Shown here: positions 17,078 through 27,185 of the stretch, piece by piece
How positions within the stretch are numbered: the stretch's first letter is position 1
Layout of the letters: each line of letters opens with the position of its first letter
Source: Dyella sp. AtDHG13
Lineage (GTDB): Bacteria; Pseudomonadota; Gammaproteobacteria; Xanthomonadales; Rhodanobacteraceae
Assembly (NCBI RefSeq): GCF_003201105.1
Contig: NZ_QICJ01000001.1
Span: 124,001-188,000, forward strand
Length of the DNA stretch: 64,000 nt
Direction of reading: 5' to 3'
Translations under genes and position numbers: made by a program
Notes under the pieces: generated by a model
What the model was told of the DNA's origin: nothing
Seen by the model: the letters and a program-made list of their open reading frames with translations, nothing else
Database searches by the model: none

Positions 17078-18847
17078 TCAGGCATGCCCGTCATCAGAAC
17101 GTCCTGGTTTCTCAAGCGTATCGCGCAATGCCGCCTGCAGACGGGCGTGAACCTGCACCAGACCGCGCCACAGCAGCCACGCCAGCAGGAGCAGTACGAG
17201 CACCAGCACCACGGCGACTTCGCGCGGCGGCAGGATGGTCGAGGCCAGCGCCGCCACCAGCAGCCCCAGCACCCACATCGCCGCCAGCGGGATGAAACGC
17301 GCCAGCACGCCGCGGATGCGCATGTTGTAGGCGCCGCCGATGCGCTCGGGGATGCTCAGTTCCGCCAGCAGCATGCCCAGCGCCGACGCCTTGCGGTACG
17401 CCGCCACGATCATCGGCAATGAGATCAGGGCGGCGATGGACCACGCCAGGCTGCGTTTCACCTGCGGGCTGTCCGCCAGGAAATCCCAGTGGAAGAAGCC
17501 GCGGCGATACAGGTAGGACATGATCAGGAACGCGGCGACCACCAGCATCATGTTGATGATCACGTGCCAGACGAGACGGCGGATCATCTTCGCCACCATG
17601 GCGCCCTGCCCGCTCAGACTCAGGTTGCCCATCCAGTCAGTGTAGGCGCGCAGGACACCAGTCAGGCCAGCGGGCAGGCGCCGCGCGAGCACGTTCGCCA
17701 GCGGATCGGAAGCACGGATGAGGTATGGCGTCAGGAACGTCGTGATGGCCGACACCGCCACCGCCACGGGATAGAGAAAGCTGCTGGTGACCTTCAGCGT
17801 GAGGCCCAGCGAGGCGATGACGAACGAAAACTCACCGATCTGTGCCAGCCCCATGCCCACGCGCAATGACGTGCGTCCGTCGTTACCGGCAATGAAGGTG
17901 CCGAAGCTGCACGTGATCACCTTGCCCAGCACCACCACGATGGTGACCACCAGGATCGGCAGCCAATACAGCTTGAGCATGGCCGGGTCGATCAGCATGC
18001 CGATGGCGACAAAGAAGATGGCGCTGAACATGTCGCGCACCGGGCCGATGATGCGCTCGATCCGCATCACGCTCTGCGACTCCCCCACGATGGCGCCGAT
18101 CATGAAGGCGCCCAGCGCCACGCTGTAGCCCATCTCGGTCACCAGCAGGCAAAAACCGAAGCACAGGCCCAGCACGGCGACCAGCAGCACATCGTCCCGG
18201 CTCACGCGCGCGATGTAGTCGACCACGCGTGGCACCAGCAGCAGGCCGACCACCAGCGACACCGCCATGAAGAGCGTCAGCCGCCCCACCGCCGCGGCCG
18301 CCTCGCCAGCCTCCAGGCCACCGGTGCTGGCGATACCCGTCAGCAGCGCCATCAGCACGATGGCGATCACGTCCTCGATGATGAGGATGCCGAACATCAG
18401 CTGCGCGAAGCGCTCGCGCTTGAGGTTCAAGCCGTCCAGCGCCTTCATGATGATGGTCGTCGACGACATGGAAAGCATGGCGCCGAGGAACAGCGCATCC
18501 ATCGGCGTCCAGCCGAAGAAGCGCCCTATCTCGTAGCCGAGCCACACCATCAAGACGATTTCGCAGACCGCCGCGACCAGCGCCGCGCCGCCGACCTCGC
18601 GCAGCTTTTTCAGGCTGAATTCCAGCCCCAGCGCGAACAGCAGCAGGATCATGCCCAGCTCGGACAGCGTGCGGATGGTCTGCTCGTCGTGGATGAAAAC
18701 CACAGGAAACGTGTAAGGCCCGACCAGCACGCCGGCGATGATGTATCCGAGTACGACCGGCTGACGCAGCCGCTGGAAGATCACCGTCGTCAGGCCCGCG
18801 ATCAACATGACGGTCGCGAGATCCTGGATGAAGTGCAGATCGTGCAT
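17078..18847 (-). CDS. CPA2 family cation:proton antiporter
   Basis: This is a 589-residue integral membrane protein of the KefB/KefC/YbaL superfamily, probably exchanging K+ or Na+ for H+. About 12 hydrophobic segments fill residues 7-380, with family motifs FALGLEFSLKKL and IIEDVIAIVLMALL. Two or three more membrane segments follow at about 430-550 instead of the cytoplasmic TrkA-N nucleotide-binding domain seen in Kef proteins. Regulation by glutathione adducts or NAD is therefore not expected. The ion specificity cannot be told. Confidence 0.88.
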   Translation of the reverse strand: MHDLHFIQDLATVMLIAGLTTVIFQRLRQPVVLGYIIAGVLVGPYTFPVVFIHDEQTIRTLSELGMILLLFALGLEFSLKKLREVGGAALVAAVCEIVLMVWLGYEIGRFFGWTPMDALFLGAMLSMSSTTIIMKALDGLNLKRERFAQLMFGILIIEDVIAIVLMALLTGIASTGGLEAGEAAAAVGRLTLFMAVSLVVGLLLVPRVVDYIARVSRDDVLLVAVLGLCFGFCLLVTEMGYSVALGAFMIGAIVGESQSVMRIERIIGPVRDMFSAIFFVAIGMLIDPAMLKLYWLPILVVTIVVVLGKVITCSFGTFIAGNDGRTSLRVGMGLAQIGEFSFVIASLGLTLKVTSSFLYPVAVAVSAITTFLTPYLIRASDPLANVLARRLPAGLTGVLRAYTDWMGNLSLSGQGAMVAKMIRRLVWHVIINMMLVVAAFLIMSYLYRRGFFHWDFLADSPQVKRSLAWSIAALISLPMIVAAYRKASALGMLLAELSIPERIGGAYNMRIRGVLARFIPLAAMWVLGLLVAALASTILPPREVAVVLVLVLLLLAWLLWRGLVQVHARLQAALRDTLEKPGRSDDGHA

Positions 18848-19038
18848 CAGCGAAATCCGTAGGAGCGTCTCGCAAGACTAACAATCAGGCGTGCGATGCA
18901 CAGCCCTGCGCGACGCCGCTGATCATTTACTCGCCACATGCGCGCATCCGCGCGCCAAGGCCGCCGCGCCCGACCTCACGTAACTATCTGTTGTGATTCA
19001 TTCGTGAAAAAAAGTTGAAAGAAATTCACAACGAGCGC

Positions 19039-19067
19039 TTGACGAAATCGCAAACCCTATCTATTCT
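19039..19067 (+). promoter_or_regulatory. Sigma-70 promoter of the tRNA-Ala/Glu/Asp cluster
   Basis: TTGACG and TATTCT are separated by exactly 17 bp. The -10 box ends 22 bp before the first base of tRNA-Ala, and a C/G-rich discriminator follows, as is usual for stable RNA promoters. Confidence 0.8.
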
Positions 19068-19089
19068 TTCGGGCTTCCAGAGGCACTTC

Positions 19090-19165
19090 GGGGCCATAGC
19101 TCAGCTGGGAGAGCGCCTGCATGGCATGCAGGAGGTCGGCGGTTCGATCCCGCCTGGCTCCACCA
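19090..19165 (+). tRNA. tRNA-Ala (GGC)
   Basis: A 76-nt cloverleaf with acceptor GGGGCCA pairing TGGCTCC, anticodon loop TGGCATG context giving GGC, TTCGATC T-loop and encoded CCA. It is the first gene of a three-tRNA cluster. Confidence 0.97.
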
Positions 19166-19176
19166 AATTTAGATAC

Positions 19177-19252
19177 GTCCCCATCGTCTAGAGGCCTAGG
19201 ACATCACCCTTTCACGGTGGCGACCGGGGTTCGAATCCCCGTGGGGACGCCA
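19177..19252 (+). tRNA. tRNA-Glu (TTC)
   Basis: A 76-nt tRNA with acceptor GTCCCCA, anticodon TTC in the loop of CACCCTTTCACGGTG, T-arm GGGGTTCGAATCCCC and encoded CCA. Confidence 0.97.
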
Positions 19253-19343
19253 CTCTAACGCCAAACCGGGTTCCGGCGAAGCGGCCTTGAGTGGACATGG
19301 ATGTAGTCTGGTTTGGTAGAAGTACTGGAAGTTGTAAACGTGT

Positions 19344-19420
19344 GGAGCGGTAGTTCAGTCGGTTAGAATGCTGGCCTGTCACGCCGGAGGTCGCGGGTTC
19401 GAGTCCCGTCCGCTCCGCCA
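19344..19420 (+). tRNA. tRNA-Asp (GTC)
   Basis: A 77-nt tRNA with acceptor GGAGCGG, anticodon GTC (GCCTGTCACGC), T-arm CGGGTTCGAGTCCCG and encoded CCA. It is identical in sequence to the minus-strand copy at 32201-32277. Confidence 0.97.
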
Positions 19421-19430
19421 CTTACGAAGG

Positions 19431-19453
19431 ACCCGCCTATGGCGGGTTTTTTG
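19431..19453 (+). terminator. Terminator of the tRNA cluster
   Basis: A 7-bp stem ACCCGCC / GGCGGGT with a 3-nt loop is followed by T6, eleven bases after tRNA-Asp. Confidence 0.85.
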
Positions 19454-19501
19454 TTGCCTGAAGAAAAGCAACCAGCCAACCCACCCGGGCAACATCCTGG
19501 T

Positions 19502-20014
19502 CTAGAGCGGCTCGCCCATCGGCCCTCGCAGCGCCTCGTCCGGCGACTGGTGATCTTCCAGCCGCTCCAGCGTTCCCTTGGAATGCCCCTGCTCCGCCAG
19601 GTATTCCAGCCAGCGCGAAAGAAACCCGTTCATGCGCAACCGGTGCTGCAGCACGGTGTGGGCCGGCGGAAACGGGCCCAGCACCTGCCACAGATGGCGC
19701 CCCGGATGGCAATGCAGGGCCTCGGCCACGTGCGCGTCGGTGTACATGCGCAACTGTGCCGATGGCGAGGGCTGCCCCGTATGCGCGTCGACGAAGTTGT
19801 AGGTGAGTTCCAGCTCCAGCGTGTACGGGTGCCGCTCCTGCACCTGCAGCCGCACGTCCAATCCGTCGTCGACGCTGGACACGTAGAACCCCGGCCCCAG
19901 CTCCTGCGGAACGAACAGCCGGGTCAAGCGATGGTAGTTCTCCGCATAAAGCCCCATCAGGAAGCCGAAGCGTCCCGGCAACAAGGCTTGGCGGCTGTCC
20001 AGTACGGCACTCAT
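19502..20014 (-). CDS. DUF1249 family protein (YqiB-like)
   Basis: A cytoplasmic protein of 170 residues of unknown function. It opens with RFGFLMGLYAENYHRLTRLF and contains ELTYNFVDAHTG, typical of DUF1249. The ATG at 20014 or an in-frame GTG nine bases upstream could be the start; AAGGAG lies upstream of both. Its start region overlaps the end of ppsR by a few codons or abuts it, so the two are likely co-transcribed. Confidence 0.78.
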   Translation of the reverse strand: MSAVLDSRQALLPGRFGFLMGLYAENYHRLTRLFVPQELGPGFYVSSVDDGLDVRLQVQERHPYTLELELTYNFVDAHTGQPSPSAQLRMYTDAHVAEALHCHPGRHLWQVLGPFPPAHTVLQHRLRMNGFLSRWLEYLAEQGHSKGTLERLEDHQSPDEALRGPMGEPL

Positions 20015-20031
20015 GGGCGGCACTCGCTCCT

Positions 20032-20847
20032 TCAGAACATGGTCCGCTCGATTCCGAAGCGGTCGAAGATCTTGCTCGCAATCTCCTCGATGGAGACGTG
20101 CGTGGTGTTGAGGCTGGGAATGCTTTCGCGGCGCATCAGCTTCTCGGCCTGCGCCAGCTCCCAGCGGCATTGCTCCAGCGTGGCATAACGGCTGCCCGCG
20201 CGCCGCTGTTCGCGGATCTGCGCCAGCCGTTGCGGGTCGATGGTGAGACCGAACAGCCGATCCTTGTAGGGGCGCAGTCGCGCCGGCAGTTCGAGTTTGT
20301 CCAGGTCGTCGTCGGTCAGGGGGTAATTGGCGGCGCTCACCCCGTAATGCAAGGCCATGTAGAGACAGGTCGGCGTCTTGCCGGAGCGGGACACACCCAC
20401 CAGGATCAGGTCCGCCTGCGCATAGTCCACGTCGATGCCGTCGTCGTGGGACAAGGCATAGTTGGTGGCGTTGATGCGCGCCTCGTACTTGTCGAAATCC
20501 ACCAGGCCGTGCGAGCGGTTCACCGCGCCGGAGCGCTTGGCGCCGAGTTCCTCTTCCAGCGGCCCGATAAAGGGCGCGAACACGTCCAGCATCAGCGCCC
20601 CGCTCTCCGCCACGATCTCGCACAGGGCGCGCGAGGCCATGGTGTTGACCACGATGGGGCGCTCGCCAGTCTGCGCGTAGCGGGTCTTGATGCGCAGGGC
20701 CGCGGCCTCGGCTTTCTGGGCGTCATCGATGAAAGGCAGGCGGTGCTTGTCGAACTGCACGCCCTCAAACTGCGCCAGAATGCTGTTCCCGATTGTCTCG
20801 GCGGTAATACCAGTGGAATCGGAGATATAGAAAACGGTTCGCTGCAT
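20032..20847 (-). CDS. ppsR: PEP synthase regulatory kinase/pyrophosphorylase
   Basis: PpsR is a bifunctional regulator that inactivates PEP synthase by ADP-dependent threonine phosphorylation and reactivates it by Pi-dependent dephosphorylation. The 271-residue protein has the DUF299 opening [20 protein letters not shown]. Its nucleotide-binding loop is [15 protein letters not shown] at about residues 150-165. It is divergently placed to its target gene ppsA, which strongly supports the assignment. Confidence 0.96.
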   Translation of the reverse strand: MQRTVFYISDSTGITAETIGNSILAQFEGVQFDKHRLPFIDDAQKAEAAALRIKTRYAQTGERPIVVNTMASRALCEIVAESGALMLDVFAPFIGPLEEELGAKRSGAVNRSHGLVDFDKYEARINATNYALSHDDGIDVDYAQADLILVGVSRSGKTPTCLYMALHYGVSAANYPLTDDDLDKLELPARLRPYKDRLFGLTIDPQRLAQIREQRRAGSRYATLEQCRWELAQAEKLMRRESIPSLNTTHVSIEEIASKIFDRFGIERTMF

Positions 20848-21081
20848 GGGTACTCCAAAGTCCCTGTGGGTTCTTGCCTGACACCTTAGCTCAAGGTGAA
20901 AAGCCTGTCTTTGCTTGACTCACGGCTGACTGGTATGCAGTTGGCGCGGGTTTTCGCCCGAATGGTCTTCTTGTGCTACGCACCATCGGCAGCGGACAAT
21001 ACCAGTTCTTTGTAGCCCGTTTTCTTGAAGAAACCGGGACACACCTGTTTCCGAAACCTAAGAGCTCTCGAGGAGACTCCC

Positions 21082-23454
21082 TTGAACGACCTGGTGCTTT
21101 GGCTCGACACGCTGCGCATGACCGACCTGGGCAAGGTCGGCGGCAAGAATGCGTCGCTCGGCGAGATGATCGGCAATCTCGCCAAACTCGGCGTGTCGGT
21201 GCCCGGTGGCTTCGCGACCACCGCTGACGCGTTCCAGCAGTACCTCGACAAGAGCGGTGTGGCCAAGCGCATCCAGCAGCGCCTCGCCTCGCTGGATGTG
21301 GACGACGTAAGCGCCCTCACCACCGCCGGCAAGGAAATCCGCGAGTGGGTCACCGAGACCCCGCTACCGGCCGACCTGGACCAAGCCATCCGCGACGCCT
21401 ACGCCAAGCTCTGCAAGGACGCCGGCGCCGAGAACATCGCCGTGGCCGTGCGCTCCTCCGCCACCGCGGAAGACCTGCCGGATGCCTCCTTCGCGGGCCA
21501 GCAGGAAACCTTCCTCAACGTGGTCGGCATCGAGGACGTGCTGCACAAGGTGAAGGAAGTCTTCGCCTCGCTGTACAACGACCGCGCCATCGCCTACCGC
21601 GTGCACCAGGGCTTCAAGCACGAGGACGTGTTCCTCTCCGCCGGCGTGCAGCTGATGGTGCGCTCCGACGTGGGCGCATCCGGCGTGCTGTTCACGCTGG
21701 ACACCGAGTCGGGCTTCCGCGACGTGGTGTTCGTCACCGGCTCCTACGGCCTGGGCGAAATGGTCGTGCAGGGCGCGGTGAATCCCGACGAGTTCTACGT
21801 GTTCAAGCCCACGCTGAAGGCCGGCAAGCCGGCCGTGCTGCGCCGCAGCCTCGGCGCCAAGCAGCAGCGCATGGTGTATTCCAGCGCGCCCGGCGAGCGC
21901 GTGAAGATCGAGGAGACGCCCGCCGAACTGCGCAACCGCTTCTGCATCACCGACGAAGACGTGCAGGAACTGGCCAAGCAGGCGCTGATCATCGAGCAGC
22001 ATTACGGCCGCCCGATGGACATCGAATGGGCGAAGGACGGCAACACCGGCAAGCTCTACATCGTGCAGGCCCGTCCGGAGACGGTGAAGTCGCGCGCGCA
22101 CGCCACGCAGCTGGAGCGCTTCCATCTCAACGAAAAGGGCAAGGTGCTGGCCGAGGGTCGCGCCATCGGCCAGAAGATCGGCGCCGGCAAGGCCCGCGTG
22201 ATCCGTTCGCTGGCCGACATGAACAAGGTGCAGGCCGGCGACGTGCTGATCGCCGACATGACCGACCCCGACTGGGAGCCGGTGATGAAGCGCGCCGCCG
22301 CCATTGTCACCAACCGCGGCGGCCGCACCTGCCACGCCGCCATCATCGCCCGTGAGCTGGGCGTGCCGGCCGTGGTCGGCACGGGCAACGCGCTGGACAC
22401 CATTCCGGACGGCGCGGAAGTCACCGTGTCCTGCGCCGAGGGCGACACCGGCATGATCTACGAAGGCCAGCTCAAGTTCGACCGCGTGACCGCCGACCTC
22501 GGCGACATGCCGGAAGCGCCGCTCAAGATCATGATGAACGTGGCCAACCCCGAGCGCGCCTTCGACTTCGGCATGCTGCCGAACGCCGGCATCGGCCTGG
22601 CCCGCCTGGAAATGATCATCGCCAGCCACATCGGCGTGCACCCGAAGGCACTGCTGGAATACGGCAAGCAGGATGCCGAGACCAAGCGCAAGATCGACGA
22701 GCGCATGGCCGGCTATGCCGACCCGGTGTCGTTCTACGTCGACCGCCTGGCGGAAGGCATCGCCACCATCGCCGCCTCGGTCTACCCCAAGCCGGTGATC
22801 GTGCGCCTGTCCGACTTCAAGTCCAACGAGTACGCCGGCCTCATCGGCGGCTCGCGCTACGAGCCGCATGAAGAAAACCCGATGATCGGCTACCGCGGCG
22901 CCAGCCGCTACGTCGATCCGGGCTTCGCCGAGTCGTTCGGCCTGGAGTGCAAGGCCGTCAAGCGCGTGCGCGAAGTGATGGGCCTGGACAACGTGTGGGT
23001 GATGATCCCGTTCGTGCGCACGCTCGGCGAAGGCCGCAAGGTCATCGACGTGCTGGGCAAGAACGGCCTCAAGCAGGGCGAGCACGGCCTGAAGGTCATC
23101 ATGATGTGCGAAGTGCCGAGCAATGCCCTGCTCGCCGACGAGTTCCTGGAGATCTTCGACGGTTTCTCCATCGGCTCCAACGACCTGACCCAGCTCACCC
23201 TGGGCCTGGACCGCGACTCCAGCATCGTGGCCAACCTGTTCGACGAACGCGACCCGGCGGTGAAGAAGCTGCTCGCGCTCGCCATCAAGACGGCCCGCGA
23301 GAAGGGCAAGTACGTCGGCATCTGCGGCCAGGGCCCGTCCGATCATCCGGACCTGGCGGAATGGCTGATGGATCAGGGTATCGAGTCCGTGTCGCTCAAC
23401 CCGGATACGGTGGTGGATACCTGGCTGCGCCTGGCCAAGCGCAAGGCGGCCTGA
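21082..23454 (+). CDS. ppsA: Phosphoenolpyruvate synthase
   Basis: PpsA converts pyruvate and ATP to PEP, AMP and Pi during gluconeogenesis. The family N-terminus [20 protein letters not shown] begins straight after a TTG at 21082 that has GAGGAG six bases upstream. TTG is therefore the likely start (790 residues, matching the usual 790-795); the upstream in-frame ATG adds unrelated residues. The order is ATP-grasp domain, phosphohistidine domain with [12 protein letters not shown] (catalytic His) and C-terminal PEP-binding barrel. Its regulator ppsR is divergent. Confidence 0.97.
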   Translation: MNDLVLWLDTLRMTDLGKVGGKNASLGEMIGNLAKLGVSVPGGFATTADAFQQYLDKSGVAKRIQQRLASLDVDDVSALTTAGKEIREWVTETPLPADLDQAIRDAYAKLCKDAGAENIAVAVRSSATAEDLPDASFAGQQETFLNVVGIEDVLHKVKEVFASLYNDRAIAYRVHQGFKHEDVFLSAGVQLMVRSDVGASGVLFTLDTESGFRDVVFVTGSYGLGEMVVQGAVNPDEFYVFKPTLKAGKPAVLRRSLGAKQQRMVYSSAPGERVKIEETPAELRNRFCITDEDVQELAKQALIIEQHYGRPMDIEWAKDGNTGKLYIVQARPETVKSRAHATQLERFHLNEKGKVLAEGRAIGQKIGAGKARVIRSLADMNKVQAGDVLIADMTDPDWEPVMKRAAAIVTNRGGRTCHAAIIARELGVPAVVGTGNALDTIPDGAEVTVSCAEGDTGMIYEGQLKFDRVTADLGDMPEAPLKIMMNVANPERAFDFGMLPNAGIGLARLEMIIASHIGVHPKALLEYGKQDAETKRKIDERMAGYADPVSFYVDRLAEGIATIAASVYPKPVIVRLSDFKSNEYAGLIGGSRYEPHEENPMIGYRGASRYVDPGFAESFGLECKAVKRVREVMGLDNVWVMIPFVRTLGEGRKVIDVLGKNGLKQGEHGLKVIMMCEVPSNALLADEFLEIFDGFSIGSNDLTQLTLGLDRDSSIVANLFDERDPAVKKLLALAIKTAREKGKYVGICGQGPSDHPDLAEWLMDQGIESVSLNPDTVVDTWLRLAKRKAA

Positions 23455-23481
23455 GTCGCTCCAGCAGCAGCGTGTGATCCC

Positions 23482-23510
23482 AAAAGGGCGGTGGCGACAC
23501 CGCCCTTTTT
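23482..23510 (+). terminator. Terminator of ppsA
   Basis: An 8-bp stem GGGCGGTG / CACCGCCC with a GCGA tetraloop is flanked by A4 and T5. Confidence 0.88.
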
Positions 23511-23559
23511 CTTGCCCGGCGATCGCGATAGCGACATAGCCCTTTTGTCGCCCAGGCGA

Positions 23560-23985
23560 TCAAGGCACGCAGGGACGCCCGCTGGTATCGAACGTGCTGT
23601 CGTCGGAAACAATCCGTCCCTGCTCCACGGTGAGAAACGTGGATATGGGCAAACGCAGCGGCTTTCCTGTTGCCTGGCTTCTTGCCACAAAACGCACGGC
23701 CACCTGATTTCCCTGAACGACCACCTGCTCGATGTCGTCGCGTATATCGGGAAAGGCAGCGAACAATTCGCGATAGGTCCGCATCACCTCCGCCCGCCCT
23801 GCTCTTGGGCTACAGAAGTCCGACGACGACAACCGCGCATCGCTGGCGTAGAGGCCTGCCATGGCCCCGGCGTCGTGACGGTTGAAGGCATCGAACATCG
23901 CCCGCACGACGGACTCGGGCGAGGTCGGCACATCGGCCATCGCGCCCATGGCGAGGCCCAACAGCATGGCAGTTGACGGATTCAT
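23560..23985 (-). CDS. Exported NTF2-like/SnoaL-like protein
   Basis: This is a 141-residue small protein. A short hydrophobic N-terminus (MNPSTAMLLGLAMGAMA) looks like a signal peptide, and an NTF2-like fold follows from about residue 20 (PESVVRAMFDAFNRHDAGAM). The fold is used by enzymes, ketosteroid-isomerase-like proteins and binding proteins, so no activity is assigned. The start at 23985 is supported by GGAGG five bases upstream. Divergent to the second signal peptidase gene. Confidence 0.75.
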   Translation of the reverse strand: MNPSTAMLLGLAMGAMADVPTSPESVVRAMFDAFNRHDAGAMAGLYASDARLSSSDFCSPRAGRAEVMRTYRELFAAFPDIRDDIEQVVVQGNQVAVRFVARSQATGKPLRLPISTFLTVEQGRIVSDDSTFDTSGRPCVP

Positions 23986-24129
23986 GAAGCCTCCGCGGCA
24001 CATTGGGGAGTACCCGCAGTCTCCCTGTGCCTCACCGCCGGCGCGTTTCACGACTTGCTCTTTTCGCCTCAGCGAAACTTTGCGATACGCGCAGGGTCCA
24101 CTTTCATCATCGACCTACGGGAGCACGCC

Positions 24130-24804
24130 ATGCGACGACTCACCAGGCTGTTGGCGAACAACAGGGGCTTCCTCACCTTCATGCTCTGCATGTTCATGTT
24201 CCGCAGCGCGGTGGCTGACTGGAATGTCGTCCCAACCGGCTCCATGCAGCCGACCATCGAGATCGGCGACCGCATCCTGGTCGACAAGGCGGCCTACGAC
24301 GTCCGCCTGCCCTTCACCCACGTCTCGCTACTGCACCGCGCCGACCCGCAGCACGGCGACATCGTGGTGCTGGATTCGAAGGCCGCTGGCGAGCGCCTGG
24401 TCAAACGCGTCATCGGCGTGCCGGGCGATCAGATCGCCCTGGTGCAGAACCACCTGTACGTGAACGGCAAGGCCGCCGGCTATCGCCCCATCCAGGTCAG
24501 CGGCATTCGTGCCGACCGAGAAGACCCGGCCCTCTACGCCATCGAAGACACCGGCGCCGTGCAGCATGCGGTCCGCTGGTCCCTCGCCACCCGCGACCAC
24601 ACCAACGACTTCGGCCCCGTGACCGTGCCCGCCGGCCACTACCTGCTGCTTGGCGACGACCGCGACCACAGTGCCGATTCACGCTATTTCGGCTTCTTCC
24701 CCCGCAACGAGATCACCGGCCGCGCCACGCGGGTCGCCCTATCCCTCGACCCCGGCAACCACTACCTGCCCCGCGCGGACCGCTGGGGCGCCGCCTTGCA
24801 TTAG
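24130..24804 (+). CDS. Second signal peptidase I
   Basis: A 224-residue signal peptidase I paralogue. One hydrophobic segment (about 12-28) precedes the catalytic Ser38 in PTGSMQPTIEIGD, Lys92 is in VKRVIGVPGD, and box E is GDDRDHSADSRYFG. Both dyad residues are present, so it should be active. It is shorter than LepB at 2077-2979 and has only one clear membrane anchor. The ATG at 24130 has GGGAG upstream and matches the usual N-terminus. Its location away from a secretion operon leaves the substrate unknown. Confidence 0.9.
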   Translation: MRRLTRLLANNRGFLTFMLCMFMFRSAVADWNVVPTGSMQPTIEIGDRILVDKAAYDVRLPFTHVSLLHRADPQHGDIVVLDSKAAGERLVKRVIGVPGDQIALVQNHLYVNGKAAGYRPIQVSGIRADREDPALYAIEDTGAVQHAVRWSLATRDHTNDFGPVTVPAGHYLLLGDDRDHSADSRYFGFFPRNEITGRATRVALSLDPGNHYLPRADRWGAALH

Positions 24805-24841
24805 CTCCACCGGCATCCGCGACAAAAATCACCCGCCCCCA

Positions 24842-24870
24842 TTGCCAGCACCCCTCGCACCACATAGAAT
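24842..24870 (+). promoter_or_regulatory. Sigma-70 promoter of tRNA-Ser
   Basis: TTGCCA and TAGAAT are separated by 17 bp. The -10 box lies 32 bp before the first base of tRNA-Ser. Confidence 0.7.
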
Positions 24871-24902
24871 TACCGGCTCGCGTGGACCACACGCACCATC
24901 TT

Positions 24903-25047
<145 letters not shown>

Positions 25048-25068
25048 TGAGAGCCCACGCGGGTTCGA

Positions 25069-25155
25069 CAAATTTGCAGGAGCAAATTTGGACAGCCGAA
25101 GGCTGGCCCCGCAGCGCGCAAGCGCGGAGGGGTCGGGTCCAAGGATGGACCCGAC
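25069..25155. repeat. Chain of short hairpins after the tRNA-Ser inverted repeat
   Basis: Several palindromes follow one another: CAAATTTGC / GCAAATTTG (25069-25090), CAGCC / GGCTG (25093-25105), a GC-rich imperfect stem, and GTCGGGTCC / GGACCCGAC (25132-25155). No gene is supported here. The block looks like a structured repeat or a processed RNA tail, and resembles dispersed palindromic units. Confidence 0.75.
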
Positions 25156-25282
25156 AATCCCACCCGTCACGGCGCCAGCACCCCGCCTTTCCCGTGTTTT
25201 ATTTCAAACCAAACCCTATTCTTCTTTACGCATTCATCCCCTATCCGTCATGCTCGCATCGCGTCGCCACACCAGGCATCCC

Positions 25283-25984
25283 ATGATCGAGTTTGGACAC
25301 GGAACCCACGTCGGTTTGCGCCGTACGCGCAATGAAGACACCTACTACGCCGATGCCTCGCTCGGCCTGTTCCTCGTTGCCGATGGCATGGGCGGGCACC
25401 AGCACGGCGAAGTGGCTGCCGCGCTCGTTCGCGATGCCGTGGCCGACCTCGTCACCCGCGGACACAGCCTCGTCGAGGCTGTGCGCGCGGCGGACGAGCG
25501 GCTGATCCAGCACAGCCGCGGCTTTCGCGATGCGCGCCCGATGGGCACGACCATCGCAGCGCTGCGCCTGCACGCGGACAGTTACGAAGTGGTATGGGTT
25601 GGCGACAGCCGCGTGTATCTCTGGCAAAAAACACTGCGCCAGGTGAGCCACGACCATTCGCTCGTGCAGGAACTGGTGGAAGCAGGCACGCTCGACCCGG
25701 CGCAGGCTGCACGCCATCCGCACCGCAATGTCATTACCCAGGCCCTGGGCATCACCGCCGCGGAGCAGTTGCACATCGGCATGGCGCGCGGAAAGCTCGA
25801 GCACGGTATGCGCTTCCTGCTCTGCAGCGATGGGCTCACCGAAGAAGTCGGCGATGCGTCCATTGCGAGCATCGTGTCGCGGCAGGATCTTTCCGCGCAG
25901 GAAAGCGCCGAGCATCTGCTGCTCGCCGCACTTGATGGCGGCGGCAGCGACAACGTCACGGTGATCCTGGCCCGGATCAACTGA
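25283..25984 (+). CDS. PP2C-type serine/threonine protein phosphatase
   Basis: The product is a 233-residue metal-dependent (Mg/Mn) phosphatase of the bacterial Stp family. Metal- and phosphate-binding motifs are in the expected order: RRTRNEDTYY, VADGMGGHQHGE, MGTTIAAL, GDSRVYLW, SDGLTEEV and GGSDNVTVIL. The ATG at 25283 gives the typical N-terminus, and the longer open frame upstream runs into the tRNA-Ser hairpins. No partner kinase or type VI secretion gene is adjacent. It is convergent with dnaQ. Confidence 0.92.
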   Translation: MIEFGHGTHVGLRRTRNEDTYYADASLGLFLVADGMGGHQHGEVAAALVRDAVADLVTRGHSLVEAVRAADERLIQHSRGFRDARPMGTTIAALRLHADSYEVVWVGDSRVYLWQKTLRQVSHDHSLVQELVEAGTLDPAQAARHPHRNVITQALGITAAEQLHIGMARGKLEHGMRFLLCSDGLTEEVGDASIASIVSRQDLSAQESAEHLLLAALDGGGSDNVTVILARIN

Positions 25985-25998
25985 GCCGGGCCATCGCT

Positions 25999-26721
25999 TC
26001 AGTGCACGGCGGGCGCCTCTTCGCGGCGCCACACGCAAATACCACCCGCACTCTTGTCCAAGGCGTCGAGTCGTTTTTCGTGCGCCGCCGTTTCGTCGGC
26101 ATCGGCGCGCAGCACGCGCGGACGACGATCAAGCACCACCGGCGCAAGCGTCACGGCAACGCCCTTCTCCTGCGCGCCCTCAAAACCAAGATCGAGCACG
26201 ACCTGGCCGGACGTCATCGCGATATAGACGTCCGCCAGCAGCTGCGCGTCAATCAGGCCGCCGTGCAGGTCGCGCGCGGAGTTGTCGACGCCCAGGCGCT
26301 TGCACAGCGCGTCCAGGCTGTTGCGCTGGCCGGGATAGCGCTCGCGCGCCATCGCCAGCGTGTCCAGCACGCTGCAGCGATCTTCCAGTCGACCGAACGA
26401 CTCACCCAAGCGGGCCAGCTCGGCGTTGATGAAGCCCACGTCGAACGTGGCGTTGTGGATGATCAGTTCCGCGCCATCGATAAAGGCGAGGAACTCCTCC
26501 ACCACGTCCGCAAAGCGCGGCTTGTCCAGCAGAAACTCGTCCTCGATGCCCGTGACCTGGCGCGCGCCTTCGTCGATGGCCCGGTCCGGGTTGAGGTAGG
26601 TCTGATAGTGACGCCCGGTGGGACGACGCTCGATCATCTCCACGCATGCGATTTCGATCAGGCGATGGCCCTGACGGACTTCGAGACCCGTGGTCTCGGT
26701 ATCCAGCACGATCTGCCTCAT
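25999..26721 (-). CDS. dnaQ: DNA polymerase III epsilon subunit (3'-5' proofreading exonuclease)
   Basis: This is the proofreading subunit of the replicative polymerase. The 240-residue protein shows the DEDDh motifs: DTETTG (Exo I, residues 7-12), [14 protein letters not shown] (Exo II) and [14 protein letters not shown] (Exo III). A C-terminal extension for binding the alpha subunit follows. The ATG at 26721 overlaps the rnhA stop in an ATGA junction. The methyltransferase-rnhA-dnaQ order divergent from gloB mirrors the Escherichia coli yafS-rnhA-dnaQ locus. Confidence 0.95.
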   Translation of the reverse strand: MRQIVLDTETTGLEVRQGHRLIEIACVEMIERRPTGRHYQTYLNPDRAIDEGARQVTGIEDEFLLDKPRFADVVEEFLAFIDGAELIIHNATFDVGFINAELARLGESFGRLEDRCSVLDTLAMARERYPGQRNSLDALCKRLGVDNSARDLHGGLIDAQLLADVYIAMTSGQVVLDLGFEGAQEKGVAVTLAPVVLDRRPRVLRADADETAAHEKRLDALDKSAGGICVWRREEAPAVH

Positions 26722-27161
26722 GCCTTGCTCCTGAATTGCTCGGCCTGCTCGCGCGCCGCCACGTCCACACGCTCGTTTTCCACGTGGCCGTTGTGGCCAC
26801 GCACCCAATGCCAGCGCACCTGATGCGTTTGCGTGGCGCTGGACAGGCGCTCCCACAGGTCCTGGTTCTTTACCGGCTTCTTGTCCGCCGTTTTCCAGCC
26901 ATTGGCGCGCCACTTGGGCACCCACTGCTCGATGCCCTGCATGACGTACTTCGAATCGGTGGTCAACGCCACCTTGCAGGGGCGCGTCAGCGCTTCCAGC
27001 GCGGCGATGGCGGCCATCAGTTCCATCCGATTATTGGTAGTGGCCGGCTCACCGCCTGAGAGCATGCGCTCGCCGCCCTTCGCACGCAGCAAAGCTGCCC
27101 AACCACCCGGCCCAGGATTGCCCAGGCAGGCGCCATCGGTAAAAGCTTCCACTTCAGTCAT
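26718..27161 (-). CDS. rnhA: Ribonuclease HI
   Basis: RNase HI degrades the RNA strand of RNA-DNA hybrids. The protein (147 residues from this start) carries the four acidic residues in [32 protein letters not shown] and VDVAARE. An ATG at 27170 would add three residues; neither start has a strong ribosome-binding site. It overlaps dnaQ by 4 bp and is likely translated with it. Confidence 0.95.
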   Translation of the reverse strand: MTEVEAFTDGACLGNPGPGGWAALLRAKGGERMLSGGEPATTNNRMELMAAIAALEALTRPCKVALTTDSKYVMQGIEQWVPKWRANGWKTADKKPVKNQDLWERLSSATQTHQVRWHWVRGHNGHVENERVDVAAREQAEQFRSKA

Positions 27162-27185
27162 CGTCACCATCAACAATTCAAAAAA

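Noticed and set aside
21025-21081. Upstream ATG start for ppsA
   Set aside because: The added 19 residues are unlike any PpsA N-terminus, while TTG at 21082 has a strong ribosome-binding site and the family start.
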